From contig NZ_SLWV01000038.1 in the NCBI RefSeq assembly GCF_004345705.1, positions 1 to 25,655 of the forward strand: a stretch of DNA of 25,655 nucleotides, written 5' to 3'. This document shows positions 1 through 7,391 of the stretch, piece after piece; the stretch's first letter is position 1, and the number at the start of each line of letters is the position of its first letter. Both the position numbers and the translations under genes were made by a program. Origin of the DNA: Marinisporobacter balticus (GTDB lineage: Bacteria > Bacillota > Clostridia > Peptostreptococcales > Thermotaleaceae). The notes below the pieces were generated by a model that was given only the letters and a program-made list of their open reading frames with translations, searched no databases and was not told the origin of the DNA.

Positions 1-33
1 AAGTATTTTATGCAAAAAAAATGGGGGAATTAA
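1..33 (+). CDS. Possible 3' end of an upstream gene (partial)
   Basis: Frame 1 is open from the first base and ends at TAA 31-33, giving ten residues ending in KKWGN. It may be the tail of a gene that begins outside the window. Ten codons are too few to identify a family, and chance is a real alternative. Confidence 0.25.
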   Translation, partial: KYFMQKKWGN

Positions 34-100
34 TAAAAATTTTGATTAATAAAAGAGAGTAATCACAGGGGATAAAGAGTTTCCGTGAGAGCTCTTGTTG

Positions 101-110
101 GGAAAGGAGG
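101..110 (+). promoter_or_regulatory. Ribosome binding site that fixes the AraC-GNAT start
   Basis: GGAAAGGAGG lies 8 nt before ATG 119. An in-frame TTG at 95 would put this perfect Shine-Dalgarno inside the coding region, so ATG 119 is the better start. Confidence 0.8.
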
Positions 111-118
111 TACCTGTT

Positions 119-997
119 ATGAGAAGTAGCATTAAAAATGTTATGGCTGCAATCAACTATATAGAAGATCACTTATCAAAAAAATTAGATTTGGAAATTG
201 TTGCGGCTGCTGTTCACTATTCAAAGTATCATTTGCACAGAATGTTTACCAATACTGTGGGATTGACACTTCATGATTATGTCCAGAGGCGCAAACTAAC
301 AGAAGCGGCAAAATTACTGATCTTTTCGGAAAAGCCGATTATTGAAATTGCGGCTTTAGCTGGTTATGAAAGTCAACAGGCATTTACTCCTGTATTCAAG
401 GCAATGTATAAGCAAACCCCCAATCAATTTCGGGAAAGTGATAAATTTTATCCATTGCAACTTCGCTTTATACTGAAATCAAATCCTACTTTAACGAATA
501 TGAACACAATAGACTTCACCCCTAATATTTCTTATGCTTCCAATGCTGACATTCCTCTATGGATGGATTTGGTGCGGCTTGTAATCGATGGTTTCCCGTG
601 TTTAGTGGAACACGAGTACATAGGTCAACTAAAGCAATGTATTGCAGAACAACGTGCATTGATAATGAAAGATGAAGATACCGCAGTCGGCGTTCTCGTT
701 TTTTGTAAAGAAACTGGTAGCATAGATTTTTTAGGAGTACATCCACAATATCGCAGGAAAGGTGTCACCAAAGCATTTTTGAATAAACTGATGACTGAAT
801 GTCTGCCAGGAGAAACACTCAGCATTACAACTTACCGTGAGGGAGATAAAGCAGATACTGGCTATCGTGATGAATACCGACAACTCGGTTTTGCGGAATC
901 AGAACTCCTTGTAGAATTTGGATACCCTACGCAAAAATTTTTGTTGCACCCACAAATAAAGGAGGAAGTAGCAGATAGAAGAAACTGCACAGATTGA
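119..997 (+). CDS. AraC-family regulator fused to a GNAT acetyltransferase domain
   Basis: A cytoplasmic protein of 292 residues. Residues about 5-105 form a double helix-turn-helix AraC DNA-binding domain, with the typical stretches SKYHLHRMF and the second-helix region IIEIAALAGYESQQAFTPVFKAMY split across it, followed by TPNQFR. A linker leads to a C-terminal GNAT domain (about 150-285) whose acetyl-CoA loop is seen as GVHPQYRRKGV. AraC-GNAT fusions occur in Firmicutes and often sit next to efflux genes, which fits the MATE remnant immediately downstream. A second Shine-Dalgarno (AAAGGAGGA, 959-967) lies inside the last codons and belonged to that next gene. The acetylated substrate is unknown. 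It may sense or modify a drug-like ligand, but this is inference. Confidence 0.85.
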   Translation: MRSSIKNVMAAINYIEDHLSKKLDLEIVAAAVHYSKYHLHRMFTNTVGLTLHDYVQRRKLTEAAKLLIFSEKPIIEIAALAGYESQQAFTPVFKAMYKQTPNQFRESDKFYPLQLRFILKSNPTLTNMNTIDFTPNISYASNADIPLWMDLVRLVIDGFPCLVEHEYIGQLKQCIAEQRALIMKDEDTAVGVLVFCKETGSIDFLGVHPQYRRKGVTKAFLNKLMTECLPGETLSITTYREGDKADTGYRDEYRQLGFAESELLVEFGYPTQKFLLHPQIKEEVADRRNCTD

Positions 998-1162
998 TAG
1001 TGAACAGTCTATCAAACCTTTAACTCAAAAATTCAATATCAAATTGCTTCTGCAATATTGCTTTCCTCACCATTTTTTTTTAGGGTATTTATGGAGCCTT
1101 ACACTATTGTGGATACTATATTTATTGCACGGCCCGTGAACACAAATGCATTGTCGGATGTA
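975..1162 (+). pseudogene. N-terminal remnant of a MATE-family efflux transporter
   Basis: Behind the Shine-Dalgarno at 959-967, a frame starting at ATA 975 (probably a mutated ATG) reads IEETAQIDSEQSIKPLTQKF and then about 20 residues resembling the first MATE helix (KLLLQYCFP). Near 1090 the frame shifts, and the new frame gives YTIVDTIFIARPVNTNALS, which closely resembles the MATE segment between helices 1 and 2 (typically LYNVVDTIFIGRGVGTNAL). A stop follows at 1163-1165. All later sequence is missing, because the duplicated transpeptidase block begins at 1177. The start codon is lost, a frameshift is present and about 85% of the gene is gone, so it is non-functional. The family call rests on remembered motif similarity only. 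Confidence 0.55.
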
Positions 1163-1176
1163 TAGTTGTCTAATCT

Positions 1177-1534
1177 TTTTAATTTACGTACACGCCTGTA
1201 TGATCTTTGATATTATCATATACCCATTTAGCATCATCCACGCTTAATCTAACACAGCCATGTGAAAGAGATTGCCCTAGTCGTGAGTCTACAATATTTT
1301 TTCCCTTAGAATCGAATAAAATTGAATGCAAATAATAATTTCCAAAGAATCTAACCTTGTATTTCGCCTTTACTTTTCCATTATATGAAGTAAGCCAAGG
1401 GGATCTTCCACTAATTGTAAAATTCCCTTTTACAGTTGGGGTTGATGCTTTACCATCTGTAACTTCTATATCCACATTCTAATAATTTACCTAAAAAGTA
1501 AATATATGTATCTTCTATAGGTGTTATGAGGGAA
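1177..1534. repeat. Shrunken copy of the L,D-transpeptidase duplication block
   Basis: These 358 bases derive from the 1238-base block at 5978-7215. Positions 1177-1461 match 5978-6262 base for base (285 bp). Positions 1462-1472 match 6980-6990, and 1473-1534 match 7154-7215 with one substitution (1494 versus 7175). The two missing pieces are 717 and 163 bases, which add up exactly to the length difference. The copies are in direct orientation and bracket 1535-5977. Confidence 0.95.
1179..1475 (-). pseudogene. Internally deleted L,D-transpeptidase copy without signal peptide
   Basis: The frame encodes 98 residues starting at a GTG (1473-1475). The first seven match residues of the full-length protein around DIEVTD. 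They are then fused in frame to the last 90 or so residues of the YkuD catalytic domain, including the active-site motif SHGCVRL. The signal peptide, both Ig-like repeats and the first part of the catalytic domain are missing. No good ribosome binding site precedes the GTG, and the original ATG was removed by the second deletion. Without export it could not reach peptidoglycan. I read it as a dead copy of the gene at 5980-7140, although the remaining frame is open and identical in sequence, which implies a recent event. Confidence 0.85.
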
Positions 1535-1619
1535 TAAATTTTAAGTTAGTAACAAGCACCGGAAGATGCATGGAGGAAATTGATAAAGAACTTGAAAATA
1601 ATTTTAGATTTATACTATT

Positions 1620-1649
1620 TTGTTATTTACACAATAAATGGGGTATAAT
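1620..1649 (+). promoter_or_regulatory. Probable sigma-A promoter for the DUF1576 operon
   Basis: TTGTTA (1620-1625), an 18 bp spacer and a perfect TATAAT (1644-1649) lie about 45 bases before the DUF1576 start codon. It sits just outside the duplicated block. Confidence 0.6.
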
Positions 1650-1693
1650 TTATATAACTTTTAAAATATAGATAGTGCTGTAGGGGGGAAAGA

Positions 1694-2965
1694 ATGAACA
1701 TATCTAAAAGTATTGATGCAGAAAAGAAAAAAGAAAATACAATTAAGGTGATTATGTTAGTTGTATTCGGTTTTTCTTTGGTGATATTCGGATTTTTAGT
1801 AGATACACCAAAAGTAATAATTCAAGGACTATACACTATACTCACAGAACCGGATACATTAATAACGGATTATATAGGGGTAGGGGGTATCGGAGCAGCT
1901 TTTGTAAATTCAGGAATACTAACTTTAATATTTATTTATATACTATGTAAGTTAAAAATAAATTTTAATGGTGTAACCATAGCTGCATTATTTCTAATAG
2001 CGGGATTTTCATTTTTTGGTAAGAATCTGTTAAATGTGTGGTTTATAATAATAGGAGTTTATTTATATTCAAAAGTACAAAAGGAAAAGTTTTCAAAATA
2101 TATTTATATGGCATTATTTGGAACTGCTATGGCACCATTTGTTACAGAAATAATGTTTAGTACAACATTACCATTTTTTATTAGAGTGGCACTAGGTACT
2201 TTCGTAGGAATAGGGATCGGATTTATACTTCCACCCTTATCAACATATCTTGTGAGAGTACATCAAGGATTTAATTTATACAATATTGGTTTTACTGGGG
2301 GAATGATTGGAACAATAATTTTTTCCGTTTTTAAATCTTATGGGTTTTTAGCAAATCCTAGAATGATTTGGACAACTGGTAATAACAAGATTTTGGGGAT
2401 ATATCTGCATGTGATTTTTTTATCCATGATAGGTATTGGTTTTTATTTAAACAATAAATCTTTTAAAAATCTTAAAAATATAATGAAGTATTCAGGAAGG
2501 CTTGTTACGGATTTCGTTATGCTAGAAGGATTTCCTTTAACATTAATAAATATGGGGATTAATGGAATAGTTGCAACGAACTATATATTACTTGTTCATG
2601 GAGATTTAAATGGACCTACCATTGGAGGAATATTTACTGTAGCTGGATTTGGAGCATTTGGTAAACATATTAAAAATATAACACCTATTTTTTTAGGTGT
2701 ATTCATAGGGGCACTTACTAAAATATGGAATATTAATGATCCAGCTATATTATTAGCTGCATTATTTGGAACAGCCCTAGCACCAATCGCAGGTGAGTTC
2801 GGATGGCAATATGGAGTTATTGCAGCTTTTATACACTCATCTGTGGTTTTAAATGTAGGCGTATTGCATGGCGGATTAAATCTTTATAACAATGGATTTG
2901 CGGCAGGGCTCGTTGCAGCTATTTTAGTGCCTATAATAGAGGCTTTTAGGAAGGATGAAATGTAA
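1694..2965 (+). CDS. DUF1576 polytopic membrane protein
   Basis: A 423-residue integral membrane protein with about ten or more hydrophobic helices, recognised as the DUF1576 family, whose function is unknown. The sequence shows an internal tandem duplication: NGVTIAALFLIAGFSFFGK (about residue 92) recurs as NGPTIGGIFTVAGFGAFGK (about 305); ALFGTAMAPFVTE (about 140) recurs as ALFGTALAPIAGE (about 356); and HQGFNLYNIGFTGG (about 190) recurs as HGGLNLYNNGFAAG (about 392). Two similar halves in one chain is a common transporter or channel architecture, so a transport role is a fair inference. The start has a good Shine-Dalgarno (AGGGGGGAAAG, 1682-1692). The stop overlaps the next start (TAATG), indicating translational coupling. 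Confidence 0.8.
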   Translation: MNISKSIDAEKKKENTIKVIMLVVFGFSLVIFGFLVDTPKVIIQGLYTILTEPDTLITDYIGVGGIGAAFVNSGILTLIFIYILCKLKINFNGVTIAALFLIAGFSFFGKNLLNVWFIIIGVYLYSKVQKEKFSKYIYMALFGTAMAPFVTEIMFSTTLPFFIRVALGTFVGIGIGFILPPLSTYLVRVHQGFNLYNIGFTGGMIGTIIFSVFKSYGFLANPRMIWTTGNNKILGIYLHVIFLSMIGIGFYLNNKSFKNLKNIMKYSGRLVTDFVMLEGFPLTLINMGINGIVATNYILLVHGDLNGPTIGGIFTVAGFGAFGKHIKNITPIFLGVFIGALTKIWNINDPAILLAALFGTALAPIAGEFGWQYGVIAAFIHSSVVLNVGVLHGGLNLYNNGFAAGLVAAILVPIIEAFRKDEM

Positions 2966-3306
2966 TGAAGCATAATAAAAGAAGAATTTCAAAAATAGTC
3001 GATGAATTGGTAGTTTATCTTTTTAATATGGGAGCGACGGATATTAATATTAATCTTAAAGAAAAAAAAGATTACTATAAAATAGTTTTGACCAGTAATT
3101 ATACAGTAAAGGATCAAGAAAAAATAGAAAAAATGATAAAATATTTAAAGTGTGGGAAACAAGAAGAAATGGAAGAATACTATTGGGAATTAGCAGGTGA
3201 CTGTGATGTAGATACGGAACTTACATTAGTTGGGATGATGATAGACAAGGCTGAAATCCATACTAGTGAAGATACGATAAAACTAGTATTGTATAGATAT
3301 AAATAA
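2965..3306 (+). CDS. Unknown 113-residue soluble protein coupled to DUF1576
   Basis: No family recognised. The protein is small, charged and without membrane segments or signal peptide, so it should be cytoplasmic. It opens with a basic stretch (MKHNKRRISKIVDELVVYL), continues with an alternating beta-like pattern, and has an acidic middle (about residues 70-85) with two cysteines (about 62 and 80). Its ATG overlaps the DUF1576 stop by one base, with GAAGGATG upstream, so the two proteins are probably made in a fixed ratio. The hypothesis is a cytoplasmic regulatory or accessory subunit of the membrane protein. Nothing in the sequence proves this. Confidence 0.7.
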   Translation: MKHNKRRISKIVDELVVYLFNMGATDININLKEKKDYYKIVLTSNYTVKDQEKIEKMIKYLKCGKQEEMEEYYWELAGDCDVDTELTLVGMMIDKAEIHTSEDTIKLVLYRYK

Positions 3307-3325
3307 TGATATATGAAAATATCTT

Positions 3326-3347
3326 CACACAATGCGTGTGTTTATTT
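3326..3347 (+). terminator. Weak candidate terminator after the DUF1576 pair
   Basis: CACAC (3326-3330) pairs with GTGTG (3336-3340) around a 5-base loop, and TTTATTT follows. The stem is only five pairs, so termination would be inefficient. Confidence 0.35.
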
Positions 3348-3352
3348 AAGCA

Positions 3353-3820
3353 ATGAAGCTTGTATTGGGATCGTTATGTCCAGTACAAGTTTTTTTATTA
3401 CAATATATAAAAAACGTTATAAAATTAGGTTTAGAAATAAGCAAAGAATATGAGAAAACTTATGACTTTTCTTTACCATATTTGATGATAGAGAATAGTA
3501 TATTTGTCAAAAAAGATAGTAAATTTATTGCAGTTATTGAAGATTTAAATTCTGTAAAAGTAGGAATTCAGAAAGGGAATATTCCAAAGGAACTAAGAAA
3601 GTATATAAGAAAAGATTCAGTTCAATATGTTGAAAATCAGCAACAAGGTTTTTTATTATTGATGATGGGAAAGATAGATGCCTTTATTGGAAATAGGCTT
3701 ACAGGTTTATATACAATACAAAAGATGAAACAGACAAATTTTATTAAAATAGTAGGACAACCCATATCTCCTGAAGAATATGGGTTTGATTTTAAAAAAG
3801 AGAATGAAGCGAAAATTTAA
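3353..3820 (+). pseudogene. Fragment of a family 3 extracellular solute-binding domain
   Basis: The frame is open for 155 codons, but the first 25 or so residues (MKLVLGSLCPVQVFLLQYIK...) look like non-coding sequence read through. From about 3428 it resembles a family 3 solute-binding protein: the EKTYDFSLPYLMIENSIFVKK stretch corresponds to the usual TxxRxxxFDFSxPY motif, followed by LNSVKVGIQKGN and GKIDAFIGNRLTGLY. Both ends are missing (no signal peptide, and the lobe II end is replaced by the next fragment). Such domains occur alone or as sensor domains of histidine kinases and diguanylate cyclases. No kinase or GGDEF sequence follows. A non-functional relic is likely. Confidence 0.65.
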
Positions 3821-4458
3821 GAGTAGCTGCTACTTTGTATCCTGAAGTTTTCCAGTTTGTAGTATTAAAGAATTCAGGAATGAAAAGTATGGATGATTTA
3901 AAAGGAAAAAGAGTTGCTGTAGGAAAAATGAATAGTGGCACATTTAGAACTGCGAAGGAATTGCTGAAATGTCATGGAATTTCATTTGATGAGATTAGTC
4001 CGCAATATTTATCTTTCAAAGAAGGAATCATGGCGTTACAACAAAATAAAGTAGATTGTGTAATTATAGGATCTGGCATTCCCACGGCAGCAGTAGTAGA
4101 TATTTCAGCTATGATGGATATTGATTTATTGTCTATTGATAAAAATGTTTTTGATGAAGAAGATATTATGAAATATTTAACAGTATTTATCATACCTAAA
4201 GAAACATATAGGGGTGTAAATAGGGATATTATTACGATTGCTAGTCAAGCATTATTGGTTACAAGCAGTGATATGGATGATATTTTTGTAAACCAAATTG
4301 TAGAAGCTTTATTTAAACATGTTGATGAAATAGAAGGTGTACATTCCCAAGGGGAAAATATAAAATTAGAAAATAATTTTCAGCAGATATCTATTCCGAT
4401 GCATTTTGGTGCGATTAGATATTATAATAAATTTAAAATATCAAATAATTCAGAATGA
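3808..4458 (+). pseudogene. TAXI-family solute-binding protein lacking its N-terminus
   Basis: A frame entering after TGA 3805-3807 reads ENLRVAATLYPEVFQFVV and then SMDDLKGKRVAVGKMNSGT, hallmarks of TAXI (TRAP-associated extracytoplasmic immunogenic protein) solute-binding subunits. It continues through IGSGIPTAAVVDIS to the typical C-terminal region SIPMHFGAIRYYNKF and a natural-looking stop. About 214 residues remain of a family length near 330. The signal peptide and first third are gone, replaced by the family 3 fragment. The only start inside is a TTG (3835) without a good ribosome binding site. An unsecreted partial binding protein would not work, so this is a relic. No TRAP membrane subunit is present. 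The next gene fragment is a glutamate symporter. Confidence 0.75.
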
Positions 4459-4523
4459 AATATTGAATGATTTTGGGATGTTGTAGAAAGCATAAACACA
4501 ATCTTGATAATTTTATATTGGAT

Positions 4524-4569
4524 AAAAAAAGAAAGAATATACCTTATTGTGTGTATTCTTTCTTTTTTT
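4524..4569 (+). terminator. Rho-independent terminator after the TAXI fragment
   Basis: A long stem is formed by AAAGAAAGAATATAC (ending 4542) and GTGTATTCTTTCTTT (from 4551) around an 8-base loop, ending in a T run to 4569. There is one G-T pair. It stands between the TAXI and GltS fragments, so transcription from upstream should stop before GltS. Confidence 0.8.
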
Positions 4570-4583
4570 AGCATGTCAATGAT

Positions 4584-5552
4584 ATGATCGGTTCTATTGT
4601 TGAGATCGGATGGTGTGGTGGTCATGGAACTGCAGGGGGTATGATGGATGTATTTAAGCAGCTGAATTGGGAAGATGGAGGAGCATTGGGACTTACTTCA
4701 GCTACTGTAGGGCTATTTATGGGAATTATAATAGGAATGATTATTATAAATTATGGTGTTAGAAAAGGATATACATCGGTTCTGAAAGCAGCAGATAATA
4801 TTAATAGCAATGAAAGCTATGATATTATTCCAAAAGCAAAGCGAAAGCCAGCTGCCATGACTACAATCAATAAAGATATTGTTGAATCTTTTGCATTTCA
4901 TGGTGCTTTAATCGCAATTACTATGTTCATTGGATGGATACTACAAAAACAAATTGCTTCAGCATTAAATATTGGAATGCCGTTATTCCCAATGGCTATG
5001 ATTGGTGGATTAATCGTACAAATGATCATATCAAAAACAGAATTTGCAGATGCAATTGATGTTGGAACATTACATCAAATTCAAGGACTTGCATTAGAAT
5101 TTTTAATTATCGGCGCAATTGCAGCAATCAAGGTTCCAGTTGTTGTTGCGTATGCAACCCCATTATTGATCCTTATAGTATCTACAGCAGTGATAACAAT
5201 TGTATATTTCTTTTGGGCAGGACCGCGTATGTTCAAGGAAGATTGGTTTGAACATGCAATTGTTAACTTTGGAGCACTTACTGGTGTTTCAGCTGTTGGA
5301 TTAATGCTTTTGAGAACTGTTGACCCTGAAATGGAAACAGAAGCAGGAAAAGCTTTTGCATTAAGAGCACCATTTTTCAGTCCATTTGCTGGAGGTAGAT
5401 TAATGACTTCAATGCTCCCAATATTAGCAGTTAAGTATGGGGCATTAAAAACAGGTTTAATTTTTTTAGGACTAATGGTTGTACTTTTAATTTTAGCTAG
5501 AGTATTTGGATTTTGGGGAAAATCTAATTTAAAGCAATCTAGTGAAGCATAG
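4584..5552 (+). pseudogene. gltS: Sodium/glutamate symporter lacking its N-terminal part
   Basis: The 322-residue frame carries the GltS signature EIGWCGGHGTAGGM right at its start, followed by about eight hydrophobic segments and ending in GFWGKSN. Family members are about 400-460 residues with further helices before the GGHGTA loop, so the first third or so is missing. The nearest ATG (4584) lacks a ribosome binding site and lies about 15 bases behind a strong terminator, and no promoter is seen. The remaining frame is undamaged, so the loss is recent. GltS normally imports glutamate with sodium across the cytoplasmic membrane; this remnant is probably silent and inactive. A still-translated shortened form is possible but unlikely. 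Confidence 0.75.
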
Positions 5553-5656
5553 GTTTTCGAATAAAAGATGTAAAATGATAAATGCATTAAAATAAGCCGT
5601 TTATCTTGCGTTTCTAGTATTCTTAAATATAATATATATGTATTGAGAGGTGTAGT

Positions 5657-5746
5657 ATGAGAAAATTCAATTTGAATGTTTCCGCAAGTAAATCTCATAA
5701 TCTGCCTAATCTTAATATAACACTAGAGCAAAGTATTGAAAGATGA
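5657..5746 (+). CDS. Possible 29-residue peptide or truncated gene start
   Basis: ATG 5657 follows GAGAGGTG (5644-5651) and encodes MRKFNLNVSASKSHNLPNLN plus nine more residues before TGA. No family recognised. It could be the start of a gene whose remainder was deleted, as seen repeatedly in this region, or chance. Upstream TATAATATATATG could hold a promoter -10. Confidence 0.25.
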   Translation: MRKFNLNVSASKSHNLPNLNITLEQSIER

Positions 5747-5788
5747 AATATAAAAGTAAAAAATATATTTAACTATGGTTTATATTTT

Positions 5789-5826
5789 TACTATATTACA
5801 CAACATATATGTTGTGTAATATAGTA
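5789..5826. repeat. Perfect 38-bp palindrome
   Basis: Each half is 19 bases (TACTATATTACACAACATA and its exact complement), with no spacer, and a TTTT run lies on each side. It may act as a bidirectional terminator between the truncated gltS side and the convergent transpeptidase, or as an operator. The core ACAACATATATGTTGT is the GC-richest part. Confidence 0.7.
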
Positions 5827-5977
5827 TTTTAAATAGTTATAGCTTTAAAGATACAAATGAAAATGCTTAAATTATATATAAGCGATGTGAATACGGAAAC
5901 CAACTATCTTTCAATTATATAATCTTTTAAGAAGTGTGCAATAAACAGGGATTGCTTTACGATTAACTTTTCTAGGC

Positions 5978-7215
5978 TTTTAATTTACGTACACGCCTGT
6001 ATGATCTTTGATATTATCATATACCCATTTAGCATCATCCACGCTTAATCTAACACAGCCATGTGAAAGAGATTGCCCTAGTCGTGAGTCTACAATATTT
6101 TTTCCCTTAGAATCGAATAAAATTGAATGCAAATAATAATTTCCAAAGAATCTAACCTTGTATTTCGCCTTTACTTTTCCATTATATGAAGTAAGCCAAG
6201 GGGATCTTCCACTAATTGTAAAATTCCCTTTTACAGTTGGGGTTGATGCTTTACCATCTGTACAGACCATTGTTTTAGTAAGACGCCAATTTTTATTTTC
6301 CCCTTCAAAAACATAAGTTAGATTCCTATCTGTATCAATCCATATATAATAATTTGTTTTACTACTAAAGTTTTTTTCGTTTATAATTGCCTCTAATTTT
6401 TCTTTTTCTGAAAGAGCATTTTCATAGATTATAATTTCCTCTGAATACGCATTTATACATTTTCCAAACCTATCTGTAACATATACCATACCCTTATATA
6501 TCCCTGGCTCATTTGGCGTATAATGAATACGATTATCTTGACTAAGTAATCCATCATATACTATATTTGAATCTTTGAATATGTACCAATGATAAAACAA
6601 ATGATCTCCTTCTGCTGAAACGGAAAAGTTGAGAGGCATATTAACAAGCTGTTTATCATTTTTATCTACCCAAACAGAATTTATGATAATAGGGCGAATA
6701 ATATTAATTTCTTCTGACAATTTACTTGTAGTAATTCCATTTGCATCTTTAATCGTTACAACAGCCTGATATCTTCCTAATTCATTCATAGTAAAATCTA
6801 AAAAGTTTTCTTCACTATATTCCTTTTTATATATTTGATCATAGTCTTTAAATATAGTCCATTCATAATTTAAATTTTCACCTTTAGAAGTGGCTATAAA
6901 TCTAAATACAGTGCCAACTACCTCAATATTACTTTGATCAACTGTTATTGAATCTATCCTTGGTGAAGTTTCATCTGTAACTTCTATATCTACATTTGAA
7001 TGATCAATTTCAACTTCTTCAATAATAGGTGATTCTTCATTTTGTGCATAGATCGTATTAAATGATAAAACCTGTACTTGAAGCAAGGTTAAAATAAAAA
7101 CGAATACAAAATAAATAAGACCTTTAGGCTTGCGTAACATAGTCTCACCCCTCCACATTCTAATAATTTACCTACAAAGTAAATATATGTATCTTCTATA
7201 GGTGTTATGAGGGAA
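5978..7215. repeat. Full-length L,D-transpeptidase duplication block
   Basis: This is the parent-type unit for the shrunken repeat at 1177-1534. It starts 2 bases past the gene's stop and ends 75 bases upstream of its start codon, so the duplicated unit is essentially one gene plus its leader. Confidence 0.95.
5980..7140 (-). CDS. Secreted L,D-transpeptidase (YkuD) with Ig-like repeats
   Basis: A 386-residue exported enzyme that would form 3-3 cross-links in peptidoglycan or attach proteins to it. Residues 1-33 are a signal peptide (basic MLRKPKG, hydrophobic core, YAQN at the cleavage zone). Two related beta-rich repeats follow (about 55-145 and 150-235), sharing the pattern YxW(T/Y)IFKDxxxxY and GxYxxxVxxxDxxG. 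The C-terminal YkuD domain (about 265-386) has the conserved upstream histidine in YYLHSILF and the catalytic SHGCVRL motif (Cys about 362). ATG at 7138-7140 is chosen because GGAGGGGTG lies just before it; an in-frame upstream GTG would bury that site. It is monocistronic, reading toward the truncated gltS. A shortened copy lies at 1179-1475. Confidence 0.9.
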   Translation of the reverse strand: MLRKPKGLIYFVFVFILTLLQVQVLSFNTIYAQNEESPIIEEVEIDHSNVDIEVTDETSPRIDSITVDQSNIEVVGTVFRFIATSKGENLNYEWTIFKDYDQIYKKEYSEENFLDFTMNELGRYQAVVTIKDANGITTSKLSEEINIIRPIIINSVWVDKNDKQLVNMPLNFSVSAEGDHLFYHWYIFKDSNIVYDGLLSQDNRIHYTPNEPGIYKGMVYVTDRFGKCINAYSEEIIIYENALSEKEKLEAIINEKNFSSKTNYYIWIDTDRNLTYVFEGENKNWRLTKTMVCTDGKASTPTVKGNFTISGRSPWLTSYNGKVKAKYKVRFFGNYYLHSILFDSKGKNIVDSRLGQSLSHGCVRLSVDDAKWVYDNIKDHTGVYVN

Positions 7216-7219
7216 ATGT

Positions 7220-7249
7220 AGTATAGAAATTATGCCATAATAAAACCAA
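7220..7249 (-). promoter_or_regulatory. Possible promoter of the L,D-transpeptidase
   Basis: On the minus strand TTGGTT (7244-7249), an 18 bp spacer and TATACT (7220-7225) lie about 80 bases before the start codon. This lies just beyond the duplicated block, so the short copy would not have inherited it. Confidence 0.35.
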
Positions 7250-7391
7250 TAAATTTGCCTAAGTAGAAGGAAGTCTTTAAAATAAAAGTTTTAAAGCAAA
7301 AGAATAAAAACTACCTGTGAAAGGAAGAGCATGGTATGTTAGATACTAAAGTAGATAATAATATACGTAGATAAATAAAGGAGGGATAAAT

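Noticed and set aside
95..118. TTG at 95 as the start of the AraC-GNAT regulator
   Set aside because: It would place a perfect Shine-Dalgarno inside the gene; ATG 119 fits much better.
1179..1475. Functional small cytoplasmic L,D-transpeptidase
   Set aside because: It is an exact deletion derivative without signal peptide, start codon or ribosome binding site of the parent gene.
5081..5698. Long minus-strand open frame of 205 codons opposite gltS
   Set aside because: It is the complement of a clearly GltS-like frame, has low-complexity composition and no ribosome binding site, and runs through the intergenic gap.
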